The notes beneath the pieces are model-generated. The model did not search any database and was not told where the DNA came from. It saw only the letters and a list, made by a program, of their open reading frames with translations. Both the position numbers and the translations under genes were made by a program. From Treponema denticola ATCC 35405 (GTDB lineage Bacteria > Spirochaetota > Spirochaetia > Treponematales > Treponemataceae): 64,000 nt of DNA. The DNA lies in contig NC_002967.9 in NCBI RefSeq assembly GCF_000008185.1, positions 1,798,001 through 1,862,000 on the forward strand. The letters are read 5' to 3'. Shown piece by piece: positions 33,111 through 41,565 of the stretch (its first letter is position 1; each line of letters begins with the position of its first letter).

Positions 33111-35048
33111 TTTTATTTTTAAGCACTTATTTACTGATCTATAGATTAGTGGCAGAATGAATCTATAATAATCAGCAGGTACTGTATGAAAATAATCTGC
33201 ATTATAATCATCCATTTGTGATCCTTGTTTGTATAAAGGTAGTGTTTTTAAGTTTATCAGTCTTTTTCGTAATGCATTTCTATACTTTTTATCAACATTA
33301 CGAATAACCAGTATTATTATTAAATTCCTATTCTTTTCATTCAATTTCTTATTTGCAATCACGGCCTTAATAAATAACGGAGCCAGTCCTTTGATGATTG
33401 GTGCTATATTAATCTTATTATTTCTACAGAATGTAAATGTTGTCTTTAAAATAGAATATAGTATAGCAGGTGCAGAATGTGAATAACGATTCAAAATTAA
33501 TGATCTTAATGCTATTTTTACTAAAAGATAGTAAATATTAATTATCGAATTCATTTCTTTGCTGGTCCAATTCCACGACCAGTTAACATAATATAACTGT
33601 TGAAATACAGATCTATCAGTAATAATATAAAGATCTAAAGTCAATTTATATATTTGTTCAAGTATGCCATCAACATGGCTACCTCCTGATATATAACGAA
33701 AACCTAGAATTTGTATAATTTTTTGAATTAGGTCTAAATTTTTAAGGTTTTGATATACCCCATTATTCCCATCTTTTTGATTGTATAATAAAATCATTGC
33801 CGCTCGTCCCAGCGTTCTATCATTTTGATAGTTATAAAGCATATGAGTAGTAAAATCATCATAAACTAACACAGGCGTGAGAAGACTGACTGCACTTAAT
33901 TTAGATTGAATCTTCATTATTGATTCAACTATTGATGCTTCATATTGATCAAACACAGAAGAGGTTAACAGATAAAATGAAAGCTCATTTATAGTTCGAT
34001 TAATCGAAGATCGAGCTAATTGATCGTTGTTACTATTATAAATTTTGATTAGTTCATTATTAAGGCTCGCAAGCAATAGTTTAAAACTATCAGGAAGAAG
34101 ATATTCTTTTTTAAATATTGGAATCATCCGCAATATCCAATTAAGATCATCAGTAATATACTTACTGGAACCAAGTACATTTCGAATAAAAAATTCAAAT
34201 ATGGATTTTATATAAAAATCAGAATTGAGATTAGGTTTTAAAAATAACATCTGAATTCTAACAAGTGTTGATAAAAACATATCTAAGTAAATATTGTTAA
34301 TCCGTATACTCCTAATAGCCGTATGTATTTCTTCTATTTTCATAACAAAGTCGAAGAAGAAGTTATCAGTTTTAATATAATAACCATTTATGTAGTTTGA
34401 GTATTTTTCTACACTATTATATAGACACTGTACTGCTTTTTCGAATGTACTATATTGACTTCTGTCTAAACTTGCATGAATAACCTCATATATGTTTTGA
34501 AACTTATATATAAATACCTTAAACGATACATTGAGAATTTGTCCTTTGGGATATCTGTTTGGATTATCTTGTGATGATATCGATCCTATAATCATTTCTT
34601 GTAGACTTTGTCTTTTAAATAAAGGATTCTGTTGTAATTTTATATTTTCTGATGTCAATACTGAAATTGCTTTATCTAAATCCTTTTCAATAATCGGACA
34701 GCATATATCAAGAACATCTAATTGAGATCGTACTTTATTGTAAAAGAAGAAAGCATTTAATAAAATTAATATTAGGATAGTAGCACTAAGGAATTGCATC
34801 ATTTTGGAATTTGGGGATATTACCATGAGTAATATTTGAAGAAACCCCAATAATAAATTTATTATAATCAAACGATTAAATTTTCCGTTTTTAATAACAA
34901 GTTGATATAAATTACTTGAAATAGATTCACTAAAACGTTGAAAAGGAAGTATCGCTAAAGATATGACTAAAGCAACTACAGTAATCGACATTGAAACTAG
35001 TCCATCTATAGTTGCATTGTTTTCAAATATTTCTAATAGTTGTTCCAT
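33105..35048 (-). CDS. Unknown large membrane protein
   Basis: This 647-aa protein has membrane segments near residues 18-37, 58-78 and 83-102. A long, mostly helical soluble region follows, with no recognised domain. A basic segment (NRNLIIILVIRNVDKKYRNALRKRL) lies near the C terminus. It is one of the largest single-gene cassettes here. The next cassette upstream encodes a P-loop ATPase, so the two may work together, but they are separate cassettes. Stop codon in the attC R'' box. Confidence 0.55.
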   Translation of the reverse strand: MEQLLEIFENNATIDGLVSMSITVVALVISLAILPFQRFSESISSNLYQLVIKNGKFNRLIIINLLLGFLQILLMVISPNSKMMQFLSATILILILLNAFFFYNKVRSQLDVLDICCPIIEKDLDKAISVLTSENIKLQQNPLFKRQSLQEMIIGSISSQDNPNRYPKGQILNVSFKVFIYKFQNIYEVIHASLDRSQYSTFEKAVQCLYNSVEKYSNYINGYYIKTDNFFFDFVMKIEEIHTAIRSIRINNIYLDMFLSTLVRIQMLFLKPNLNSDFYIKSIFEFFIRNVLGSSKYITDDLNWILRMIPIFKKEYLLPDSFKLLLASLNNELIKIYNSNNDQLARSSINRTINELSFYLLTSSVFDQYEASIVESIMKIQSKLSAVSLLTPVLVYDDFTTHMLYNYQNDRTLGRAAMILLYNQKDGNNGVYQNLKNLDLIQKIIQILGFRYISGGSHVDGILEQIYKLTLDLYIITDRSVFQQLYYVNWSWNWTSKEMNSIINIYYLLVKIALRSLILNRYSHSAPAILYSILKTTFTFCRNNKINIAPIIKGLAPLFIKAVIANKKLNEKNRNLIIILVIRNVDKKYRNALRKRLINLKTLPLYKQGSQMDDYNADYFHTVPADYYRFILPLIYRSVNKCLKIKT

Positions 35049-35078
35049 ATTTTTATTATTGCTCTGCCCGCAGGGTCA

Positions 35079-35144
35079 GCCTAACATGCACTTAAGGTGC
35101 AACTGGGCTGAAGCCCAGTTGTCAGCTTGAAGTGCTTGTTAGAG
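35079..35144 (-). repeat. attC site (66 bp), distinct sequence type
   Basis: Core boxes GCCTAAC and GTTAGAG, but the arms differ from the common type: GCACTTAAGGTGCAACTGGG and CAGTTGTCAGCTTGAAGTGC. Overall fold is kept. This points to a cassette from another attC lineage. Confidence 0.9.
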
Positions 35145-35152
35145 GGCTGTAA

Positions 35153-36763
35153 TTACTCTTCTTGATATATGATTTCGCTTCCCAAATTCAATACTTTTTG
35201 TAACCCATAATGAACACTATATTCTTGACCTTTTTGCTTCTTAATCTCTGGATACATTTTTGCTTGACTTCGTTGTCGATAGCAAAAACGATAGAACGGT
35301 TCTTTTTCACTTCTATCAATGTAGCAAATTACATTAGTCTCATATAATAATTGCAGGAAACCATCTTCAGATGAAAAGACTGTATGCATATTTTTAAGTT
35401 TCTCTTTGTTTTCTTGAACATATCTTTCAAATATTGTTTTGTAATATTCATATGTAAACTGCCATTTACCATGCAAATATTCAAAAAAAACAATAAACAT
35501 GTTAAATTCATCATTAGTGTAGAAAAACGATAATTGATCTCGTAGGGTGCTAAGCATATAATTTGAGTATTGTTCTTGAAATTCTGAACTAAGAAAAATG
35601 TCGAGAAGAAAAACATCCCGGTTTCCATACCCCATTTTTTCCTGTGTGTCTTTAAAGATTTTCAAAACGACCATTAAATCACGCGGTCTTGAATATGTTT
35701 TTCGTAGGATATTGATAAATGAATCATCATATTCTCTGTTTCTATTTGTTGAATTGGTGTGCCATGGTAGATATTTGAACCATGCTTCGCCAATTTGCAT
35801 TTTATCAGAACCGTCTTGCTGAGATGATAATAACCTATCTGCTATTTTGAATAATTCGGAGTTTTGATAATTTTGATAAGTTGTTCTAGTATCAATAAAG
35901 ACTGAATTATCAGTCATTTTATTAGCAGAATTTTGGAGGCGTAAAACATTAAAAATGTCAGGTCTTATAAGCAGTACAATTCGAAACAATCCTAGTGTAT
36001 CTTTAATCTTACCAAAGAAATCTTTATTTAATGACCATGCAGCATTCGCAAGCCCCTTAATACAGTCAATATAGTCATCATAAGGTATTGTATCAGGACG
36101 CAAATCTATTCCATCAATAAAAAGAACAATATTTTTCTTTAGTTTTGTAGAATTTAATGCCTCTTTAAAAGACTTTTCAATTTGTAGTAAATTTACTTGG
36201 AATTTGCTTTCTACATATGAAAGAGTGTTTCCTAATTCACCTTCAAGCTCAGCGTTTTCATGTGCTATTTTTGTTCTAATTTTTGAATCTTCTATCCAGT
36301 TCAAAGCATATATTATTTCCGGAGAGAAGGCTTTATCATAATACAACTTTATTGATTTCTTAATTTTTTGGAGTTTATTTGCTTTAGTCAATAAATTTGC
36401 TTTCAAGTCATTTGCTTCTATCATACCAGCAGCTAATGTTAATAAGCAAACTTTCCAGATATCAACATAATCAGATAATGACAAATTATTACTTTTCTTT
36501 AGCTGAAGGAATTTCTGATATTCAATTTCTCTGATAAATCTTGTTTCACCTCGAGTATTTTTATATTCATTGCTAGACAGGAATACAGAATATGCAGTCT
36601 TTCCAGTACCTTTATCGCCAATTAGATAGTATGTACTTGGCAATAATAACTTATCTAGATTATCATTTTTTACAAATATTTTATGGAAAAGCTTTTTCCC
36701 TTCTTTTGTTGTATAATTTTCTGCATCTGCAAAGCCCAAGTTTAAATCTTTTATTGCTAACAT
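35153..36763 (-). CDS. P-loop ATPase, possibly of the Sll1717 type
   Basis: This ~536-aa protein has a Walker A motif (YYLIGDKGTGKTAYS, residues ~44-58) and a Walker B-like NIVLFIDGIDLRPD (~225). A charged helical C-terminal region follows. The N-terminal context, DNLDKLLLPSTYYLIGDKGTGKT, resembles the P-loop ATPase family named after Sll1717, members of which are common in mobile DNA. ATP hydrolysis is likely; the partner and purpose are unknown. I chose ATG 36763 because AAAGGAG precedes it; the frame extends upstream through the attC region. Confidence 0.75.
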   Translation of the reverse strand: MLAIKDLNLGFADAENYTTKEGKKLFHKIFVKNDNLDKLLLPSTYYLIGDKGTGKTAYSVFLSSNEYKNTRGETRFIREIEYQKFLQLKKSNNLSLSDYVDIWKVCLLTLAAGMIEANDLKANLLTKANKLQKIKKSIKLYYDKAFSPEIIYALNWIEDSKIRTKIAHENAELEGELGNTLSYVESKFQVNLLQIEKSFKEALNSTKLKKNIVLFIDGIDLRPDTIPYDDYIDCIKGLANAAWSLNKDFFGKIKDTLGLFRIVLLIRPDIFNVLRLQNSANKMTDNSVFIDTRTTYQNYQNSELFKIADRLLSSQQDGSDKMQIGEAWFKYLPWHTNSTNRNREYDDSFINILRKTYSRPRDLMVVLKIFKDTQEKMGYGNRDVFLLDIFLSSEFQEQYSNYMLSTLRDQLSFFYTNDEFNMFIVFFEYLHGKWQFTYEYYKTIFERYVQENKEKLKNMHTVFSSEDGFLQLLYETNVICYIDRSEKEPFYRFCYRQRSQAKMYPEIKKQKGQEYSVHYGLQKVLNLGSEIIYQEE

Positions 36764-36781
36764 TGTATTCTCCTTTTGTCC

Positions 36782-36847
36782 ATCTAACTGCCGCTTAACC
36801 TGCATTTGCGGCTTGTCCGCAATGTCAGGTTGAAGCGGGTGTTAGAT
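36782..36847 (-). repeat. attC site (66 bp)
   Basis: Core boxes ATCTAAC and GTTAGAT; left arm ACTGCCGCTTAACC. No hairpin at its left. It closes the SIMPL-domain cassette. Confidence 0.95.
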
Positions 36848-36855
36848 GCTCATTC

Positions 36856-37605
36856 CTATTGTATTCCAAATTGTAATTTCATTGTTATTGTTGCGGTCTT
36901 TTGTTTTGATGTAGTATTAAAAGTTCCCTCCCAAGAATAATCTTCATTTGAATTTCTAGCTATTATTTGAAATACACCCATATTTGCATTCTTCAATCGT
37001 CCTAGTTTAAATCCTGATTTACTCGCTATTGTTTCTGCTCTAGTTTTTGCATTTTCAGTTGCATATTCAATTAATTCTTTTTTCAATTCAGTCAGTTTCG
37101 TATAATAATATTGTGGTTTAGATGAATAGAATTCAACCCCCATATTGATTAACTCTGTAATTTCTCGTGAAATAGTTTCTATTTTCTCTACTTCGTTTGA
37201 TTCAATCTTTATATCTTGCATTAAGCGATATCCCTTAAAAAGACGTTTTTGGTTTTTATCCATGTCATATATTGTTTCATATTCCTTATCAATTACTACT
37301 GCTGAAAATAAATATTCATTTGTTGACACATTTCGCTTTTTTAGAAAGTCTATTATTTTATTTTGATCAAGCTGCAATCGCTCATACGCATTTTTTAAAT
37401 CAATATCAGTCTGTGAAAATGAACCAGACCATACAATCAAATCAGATTCAAAATCTTTTGTTCCCAAACCTGTTACTTGGATTACTTCACTCTCTTTATT
37501 TCTTTCCAAAAATGTCTTTGATAAAACAATTAATGATATAATAATTGTAAATAGAATCATAGAAAGTTTTATAATTTCAATCTTAGATTCATTTCTTATT
37601 TCCAT
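36856..37605 (-). CDS. SIMPL domain (DUF541) protein
   Basis: This 249-aa protein has an N-terminal membrane segment (residues ~10-28), so it is anchored or exported, and a SIMPL/DUF541 domain. Family hallmarks include the early VTGLGTKDFESDLIVWSGSF, KNAYERLQLDQNKIIDFLKKRN, the GYRLMQDIKI strand and ENAKTRAETIASKSGFKLGRL near the C terminus. Proteins of this family often form cell-envelope oligomers and are linked to oxidative stress; the exact role is open. AAGAGG precedes the ATG. Single-gene cassette. Confidence 0.85.
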   Translation of the reverse strand: MEIRNESKIEIIKLSMILFTIIISLIVLSKTFLERNKESEVIQVTGLGTKDFESDLIVWSGSFSQTDIDLKNAYERLQLDQNKIIDFLKKRNVSTNEYLFSAVVIDKEYETIYDMDKNQKRLFKGYRLMQDIKIESNEVEKIETISREITELINMGVEFYSSKPQYYYTKLTELKKELIEYATENAKTRAETIASKSGFKLGRLKNANMGVFQIIARNSNEDYSWEGTFNTTSKQKTATITMKLQFGIQ

Positions 37606-37655
37606 ACCATACCTCTTATTTATAAAAAAATATTCGCACCGCGAAAGCGGTGTCC

Positions 37656-37720
37656 ATCTAACATTCGCTTAACCTGCTTTGCGGCTCGTCCGCAATGTCA
37701 GGTTGAAGCGGGTGTTAGAC
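37656..37720 (-). repeat. attC site (65 bp)
   Basis: Core boxes ATCTAAC and GTTAGAC; one base shorter in the spacer (CTGCTTTGCGG), like 18031-18095. A CACCGC-GAAA-GCGGTG hairpin lies at its left. Confidence 0.95.
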
Positions 37721-37744
37721 GTTATTTTTAAATATAACTATATA

Positions 37745-38398
37745 CTATTTAATTATATTTACTTTTATTTTATCAAACTCAGTTGCTAAAAACTCTATTT
37801 TTATTGAATCGTTAAAATATTCGCTATCAAAGCCTTGTATTATTATTGTTCCGATAAATTTTTCTACATCATATTCTCCTAGACATTCATCAAGAAATAA
37901 AAATCCAATCTGACTATAAATTTCACATTCGATCTCAGTATATCCATTGCAAAAAAGAACAATTCCTATTTTACTTTTATCTTCATCTTTTATAAACATA
38001 AATCTTATATCATTTGGACAAACTTCTTTATCTTCTATTTTAATTGAATTCTCTATTTTTCTTCTCGGGCGAAATTTTATAAAAGTCCATTCTGATAATT
38101 TCGGTTTTAATAAATACAATTTTTCTACTGCAGGAAATGCATCTAGTATTCCATCTGCACTAATTACAAAATCTCTTTTTCCATTTTTTACAGAACTAAT
38201 TTCAAACGTTAGATCAGGATTTATTTTATGCAATTGAATTTGAAGTTCATTAAAAATTTTTTCCTGATTTATTTCATAATTGTATATTAATTGTGAGTTT
38301 TTACAAAACCAACACCAAAATTTTTCTTCTTTTGTCTTTACAAAACATGATATTAAGCCCATAAACATAAATCCTATAATAAATATATTTTTTTTCAT
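37745..38398 (-). CDS. Predicted lipoprotein
   Basis: This 217-aa protein begins with a lipoprotein signal peptide, MKKNIFIIGFMFMGLISC, with Cys18 as the likely lipidation site. A Trp/Cys-rich stretch (FWCWFCKNS) follows. The mature domain contains LQIQLHKINPDLTFEISSVK and SADGILDAFPAVEKLYLL. No family is recognised. It is alone in its cassette, with attC 37656-37720 downstream. Confidence 0.6.
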   Translation of the reverse strand: MKKNIFIIGFMFMGLISCFVKTKEEKFWCWFCKNSQLIYNYEINQEKIFNELQIQLHKINPDLTFEISSVKNGKRDFVISADGILDAFPAVEKLYLLKPKLSEWTFIKFRPRRKIENSIKIEDKEVCPNDIRFMFIKDEDKSKIGIVLFCNGYTEIECEIYSQIGFLFLDECLGEYDVEKFIGTIIIQGFDSEYFNDSIKIEFLATEFDKIKVNIIK

Positions 38399-38427
38399 TT
38401 TCTTTCTTGTTGCCCATTGGGCAATCC

Positions 38428-38493
38428 GTCTAACATTCGCTTAACCTGCATTTGCGGCTTGTCCGCAATGTCAGGTTGAAGCGGGTGTTAGGC
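38428..38493 (-). repeat. attC site (66 bp)
   Basis: Core boxes GTCTAAC and GTTAGGC, standard arms. A TGCCC-ATT-GGGCA hairpin lies at its left. It closes a two-gene cassette. Confidence 0.95.
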
Positions 38494-38550
38494 GTTTTAA
38501 ACTATGATAGGTCTGTTAAAATTTTAAGAAACCTTTATATTAATAAAGAG

Positions 38551-38766
38551 TTATTCGCCTGAAGTATTTTTATCATCACTGAAATTATGATAAGAGACCT
38601 TTGGGTCATAACCCTCAGTCATATGCGTTATATTTGGATTCTGACTATCTCCTGGCTTGCACACAAATGAATCGGGCTGTTTTTGTTTTCCTTGAGGCAG
38701 AACATTATTGTTAAAAGCTCTTTCTCCTGCTGCTAAAAACTTATCAAAATCAAAACCATCTGACAT
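38551..38766 (-). CDS. Unknown small hydrophilic protein
   Basis: This 71-aa protein is acidic and Asp/Asn/Gly rich with low hydrophobicity; it is probably flexible. It starts SDGFDFDKFLAAGERAFNN and ends NFSDDKNTSGE. AGGAG precedes the ATG. It follows the 38779-39354 membrane protein gene by 12 bp in the same cassette, so the two are likely expressed together. No function is recognised; a small soluble partner of the membrane protein is a possibility. Confidence 0.5.
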   Translation of the reverse strand: MSDGFDFDKFLAAGERAFNNNVLPQGKQKQPDSFVCKPGDSQNPNITHMTEGYDPKVSYHNFSDDKNTSGE

Positions 38767-38778
38767 AAAAAACTCCTT

Positions 38779-39354
38779 CTATAAATTTATATATATACTC
38801 ACAGAAATTGAACAAATAACTATCAATTTTATTGCATGTTCAAACGCCTTAGCTTTTTTTTCATTTATTTTCCTGTTCTCCTTTATTATATCTCTATAAG
38901 CTGTAATAATAATTCCCAATTCAATATTTTTTTGATTACCAAGCTTTTCACTAGAAATATTTGCTACGTTATACATAGCATAACTAGCTGTGTATAACGT
39001 TTTAAATGCGAAAAACACAGAACCAATATAAGAAAAATAAACTAATAATCCAGCAATAATTTTTAGTAAAATAATAAAATTCAATTGTGGCATCATTAAG
39101 CTAAAGATATCCTTAAACGGTATTTTATCAAAAATAATCGCTACCATAGCTGCAACAATAGTTAATACAATACCACTTCTTGTTTCGAGACCTTGCTTTC
39201 TATCTCTTTCATATCGATACTCGTTTTGAACCAACTCAAAATAAGATTCCAATGATCCTAAATATGTATTTGGATTTAATTTTTTGGGATTCCCTGTTTT
39301 TTTTACTCTTTCGCTCATATGATCTAATTTAGTCATTTTATCCATAAAAATCAA
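38779..39354 (-). CDS. Unknown membrane protein with two spans
   Basis: This up to 191-aa protein has hydrophobic segments near residues 60-80 and 90-115, and a last one near 170-190. The N-terminal region is charged (DKMTKLDHMSERVKKTGNPKKLNPNTYLGSLESYFELVQNEYRYERDRK). The layout resembles SLATT-type effector proteins, two spans with a charged amphipathic part, but this is only a general likeness. Its start is uncertain; ATGs occur at codons 1, 4, 7 and 13. It is paired with the small protein gene at 38551. Confidence 0.5.
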   Translation of the reverse strand: MIFMDKMTKLDHMSERVKKTGNPKKLNPNTYLGSLESYFELVQNEYRYERDRKQGLETRSGIVLTIVAAMVAIIFDKIPFKDIFSLMMPQLNFIILLKIIAGLLVYFSYIGSVFFAFKTLYTASYAMYNVANISSEKLGNQKNIELGIIITAYRDIIKENRKINEKKAKAFEHAIKLIVICSISVSIYINL

Positions 39355-39439
39355 GTAAAACTTAATTTAAACTTGGTTTCTTTTTTGTTATTTTTATCAA
39401 ATTAAGTTTTATCCTTTTCTTTTGCACCGTTAGGTGTCG

Positions 39440-39505
39440 TTCTAACATCCGCTTGACCTGCATTTGCGGCTTGTCCGCAATGTCAGGTTGAAGCGGGTGT
39501 TAGAC
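39440..39505 (-). repeat. attC site (66 bp)
   Basis: Core boxes TTCTAAC and GTTAGAC; left arm CATCCGCTTGACCT differs from copy 1 of the same TA cassette (28390-28455). A CACC-GTTA-GGTG hairpin lies at its left. Confidence 0.95.
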
Positions 39506-39516
39506 GAATTGAATTT

Positions 39517-39795
39517 TTATCCCTCTACAAGTCTTCCTGTTAAATATTTATGTAAAACACTTCCTGCAAAAATTTCATATTCCATACCTTCTTCAAAAGC
39601 TTTGGCTTTTAGATTATTTATATCTTGCTTGGCAAGTATTACATCTATCTTTTCTTTTTTCATAAGCATAGTTTTAGCAGCTTTTTTTAAATCATTGCGA
39701 AGATCATAAAAATTTTTTACCGCTTTCCATTCATCATTTTCTATAGATTCATACAGCTCTTTTTCAGTATTCATTTTCTTCTCCTTTAAAATCAA
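39517..39795 (-). CDS. Antitoxin of a BrnTA-like module, copy 2
   Basis: This 92-aa protein is a diverged version of the antitoxin at 28468-28746, with many substitutions (for example KKAAKTMLMKKEKIDVILAK against KKAAESMLMKSEKIDIMLVK). The ribbon-helix-helix-like C-terminal half is kept. It overlaps the toxin gene by 32 bp. Unlike the near-identical duplicates in this array, this pair has drifted, so it was duplicated earlier or acquired separately. Cross-talk between the two antitoxins is an open question. Confidence 0.75.
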   Translation of the reverse strand: MILKEKKMNTEKELYESIENDEWKAVKNFYDLRNDLKKAAKTMLMKKEKIDVILAKQDINNLKAKAFEEGMEYEIFAGSVLHKYLTGRLVEG

Positions 39796-40054
39796 GATAT
39801 TTTGCCGTATATTTTCTACTTGGAAAAATAGTTTTCAAAAAACAAACATCATTTTCAAGTACGCAAGGAACTACATATACATATCTATCAATTTCTATAA
39901 GAAGCAAAATTTGATTTGGATATTTTTCTTTATTTGGATGTTCTAAAATATCCAACAAACTATCTTGTTCAATTGCTATAATAATCCGCTCAAACGATAT
40001 ATTTCTATCTCTTTTAAGCATTATATTCTTTTCATTATTCCAATCGAATGTCAT
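39764..40054 (-). CDS. Toxin of a BrnTA-like module, copy 2
   Basis: This 96-aa BrnT-like toxin is highly similar to the one at 28718-29005; differences are conservative (such as SLLDIL for NLLDIL and LDFKGEENEY for LDWKGEENE). The RelE-type core (ISFERIIIAIEQDSL, YVYVVPCVL, FLKTIFPSRKYTAKYL) is intact. A perfect palindrome, ATACTAT-AA-ATAGTAT, covers its start codon (40053-40068) and is the likely operator. The toxin has diverged less than its antitoxin. Confidence 0.75.
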   Translation of the reverse strand: MTFDWNNEKNIMLKRDRNISFERIIIAIEQDSLLDILEHPNKEKYPNQILLLIEIDRYVYVVPCVLENDVCFLKTIFPSRKYTAKYLDFKGEENEY

Positions 40055-40068
40055 ACTATAAATAGTAT
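40053..40068. promoter_or_regulatory. Candidate operator of the second BrnTA-like module
   Basis: Perfect inverted repeat ATACTAT-AA-ATAGTAT across the toxin start codon. It matches the one-mismatch version at 29004-29019. Confidence 0.55.
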
Positions 40069-40331
40069 ATCACTTTTCCAGTTTTTTAACAATAAATCCT
40101 AATATTATAAACACCACAACCATCTGAAGAACTTTTATTTTGTTAATTTCCTTAATAAGTTTTAAAATTATTAGATAAAAATTTATTTTTTTTCTCATTC
40201 TCAAATAGCCATTATAATAAAAGACACTCTTGCTCAGAGTAACCTAACCCATTAATTGGGGCTTTAAACTTTAATTTATAAAAATATATCCTATTTTTCA
40301 AAGTTACAGTTTATCGTGCCGTAAGGCATCC
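40069..40331. other. Non-coding leader with a partial, diverged repeat element
   Basis: This 263-bp stretch carries a diverged copy: CATCTGAAGAAC in place of the hairpin, then GATAAAAATTTATTTTT and ATTATAATA at ~40,212. It ends in TGCC-GTAA-GGCA next to the attC. On the minus strand the TATAAT is kept but the extended TG is lost. Confidence 0.5.
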
Positions 40332-40490
40332 GTCTAACTGCCGCTTAACCTGCATTTGTGCCTTTGCTGACGCACATAGCGGCAGCAAAGTTGGCACGAA
40401 AGTTGCATAAAAAAGGGAGCTGCGCTAGCAGCGACCGCTCAAGCAACTTTCGTGACAAAACAAATGTCAGCGTTGAAGCGGGTGTTAGGT
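40332..40490 (-). repeat. attC site, long form (159 bp)
   Basis: Core boxes GTCTAAC and GTTAGGT. The centre has GGCACGAAAGTTGC / GCAACTTTCGTGAC stems and a GGGAGCTGCGCTAGCAGCGACC sub-stem. The right arm has CAGCGTTGAAGC. It is the longest attC here and closes the cyclase-like cassette. Confidence 0.9.
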
Positions 40491-41360
40491 ATCTTCTTTA
40501 TTTCTTACTTGATCAATTGGTGAATAATGTATATTTAAATGACTATCTGCTAAATTTACATCATAAATAGGTTTTTTAACATTATCTTCATTTATAACTA
40601 GTTCATTATACTGATTCATAAGCCATTGGTATTTAAGAAATACTTCTGGTTTTGAAAAAGACATATCTAGTCCATCAATCAATCGCTTTCTAATTACATC
40701 AAGATCGTATTTTAGCTTATTCTGTTCATTTACTTCAGATTGCATTACTTGGAAAAATTGCATTTGATGAAATCCAGCACATCCATCTTTAAAGCGATTA
40801 ATGTATTGATGGTATGGATATCTATCGCTTTTTCTTTTTAAAGGATAATTCAATTTTCCGATTAATTTGTCCGATAGAATAATCCTTGGATTTTTTGCAT
40901 AATTTGATTCCAATAAGTATGCTTCGATTATTGCAGGTCCCATGATGATCCCATCATTAGTATGTATTAAATTTCCAACAGTCATTGCTCCTCGAATTAA
41001 TATTCCAGCTTGGAGGAGCTTTGCTCCAATCTTTGATAGATTTCCAATAAGTGTTGATGCTTTTTCATTAATTAATTCATTTTCACATTGAACAGACACA
41101 ACTATTGAATCAGAAAAACAGGTACATGCTGTTATCCCAGAAATATCGAATTTTTCTAAACCTTTTGTTTGTGCATCTTCTTCAACAGCAATAACATTAG
41201 TATCCCATTTATTTTGCCCTTGTGTATCCCATGCTTTGATATATTTTAGTATTTCTAGTAATTCATTAATTTGATAAGGATTATTTTCAGATTTCTTTAT
41301 CAAATCTTTAAAACCAAGGATATCAATGAATGCAACTATTCTATTCTCATAATTTTCCAT
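40485..41360 (-). CDS. Class III nucleotide cyclase-like protein
   Basis: This ~291-aa protein has the layout of a single class III (adenylate/guanylate-type) cyclase domain. It starts with RIVAFIDILGFKDLIKK, which matches the FxDhxGF metal-binding strand. It continues with CTCFSDSIVVSV (second metal Asp) and LIRGAMTVGNLIHTNDGIIMGPAIIEAYLLE. Some proteins of this kind act in Pycsar anti-phage systems, making cCMP or cUMP. No effector gene is in the same cassette, so this role is only a possibility. GGAG precedes ATG 41360. Stop codon in attC R''. Confidence 0.6.
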   Translation of the reverse strand: MENYENRIVAFIDILGFKDLIKKSENNPYQINELLEILKYIKAWDTQGQNKWDTNVIAVEEDAQTKGLEKFDISGITACTCFSDSIVVSVQCENELINEKASTLIGNLSKIGAKLLQAGILIRGAMTVGNLIHTNDGIIMGPAIIEAYLLESNYAKNPRIILSDKLIGKLNYPLKRKSDRYPYHQYINRFKDGCAGFHQMQFFQVMQSEVNEQNKLKYDLDVIRKRLIDGLDMSFSKPEVFLKYQWLMNQYNELVINEDNVKKPIYDVNLADSHLNIHYSPIDQVRNKEDT

Positions 41361-41385
41361 TATTTTCTCCATGCCCGCAGGGGCA

Positions 41386-41453
41386 ACCTAACTACCGCTT
41401 AACCTGCATTCGCGGGCTTGACCCGCAATGTCAGGTTGAAGCGGGTGTTATGC
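41386..41453 (-). repeat. attC site (68 bp)
   Basis: Core boxes ACCTAAC and GTTATGC. The central spacer is extended by two bases (CGCGGGCTTGACCCGC). A TGCCC-GCA-GGGGCA hairpin lies at its left. It closes the viperin cassette. Confidence 0.95.
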
Positions 41454-41565
41454 GCCATTATAATATATAATTTTCAATCAATTTGTATATATGCAAATAA
41501 AACAAATAGTGTTAAATTTATACATTTCCTAAATATAGAGAGCCATCATACTATATTGTAATTTT

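Noticed and set aside
33229-33486. Plus-strand hydrophobic frame opposite the 647-aa protein gene
   Set aside because: It mirrors the minus-strand gene and shows no independent start signals.
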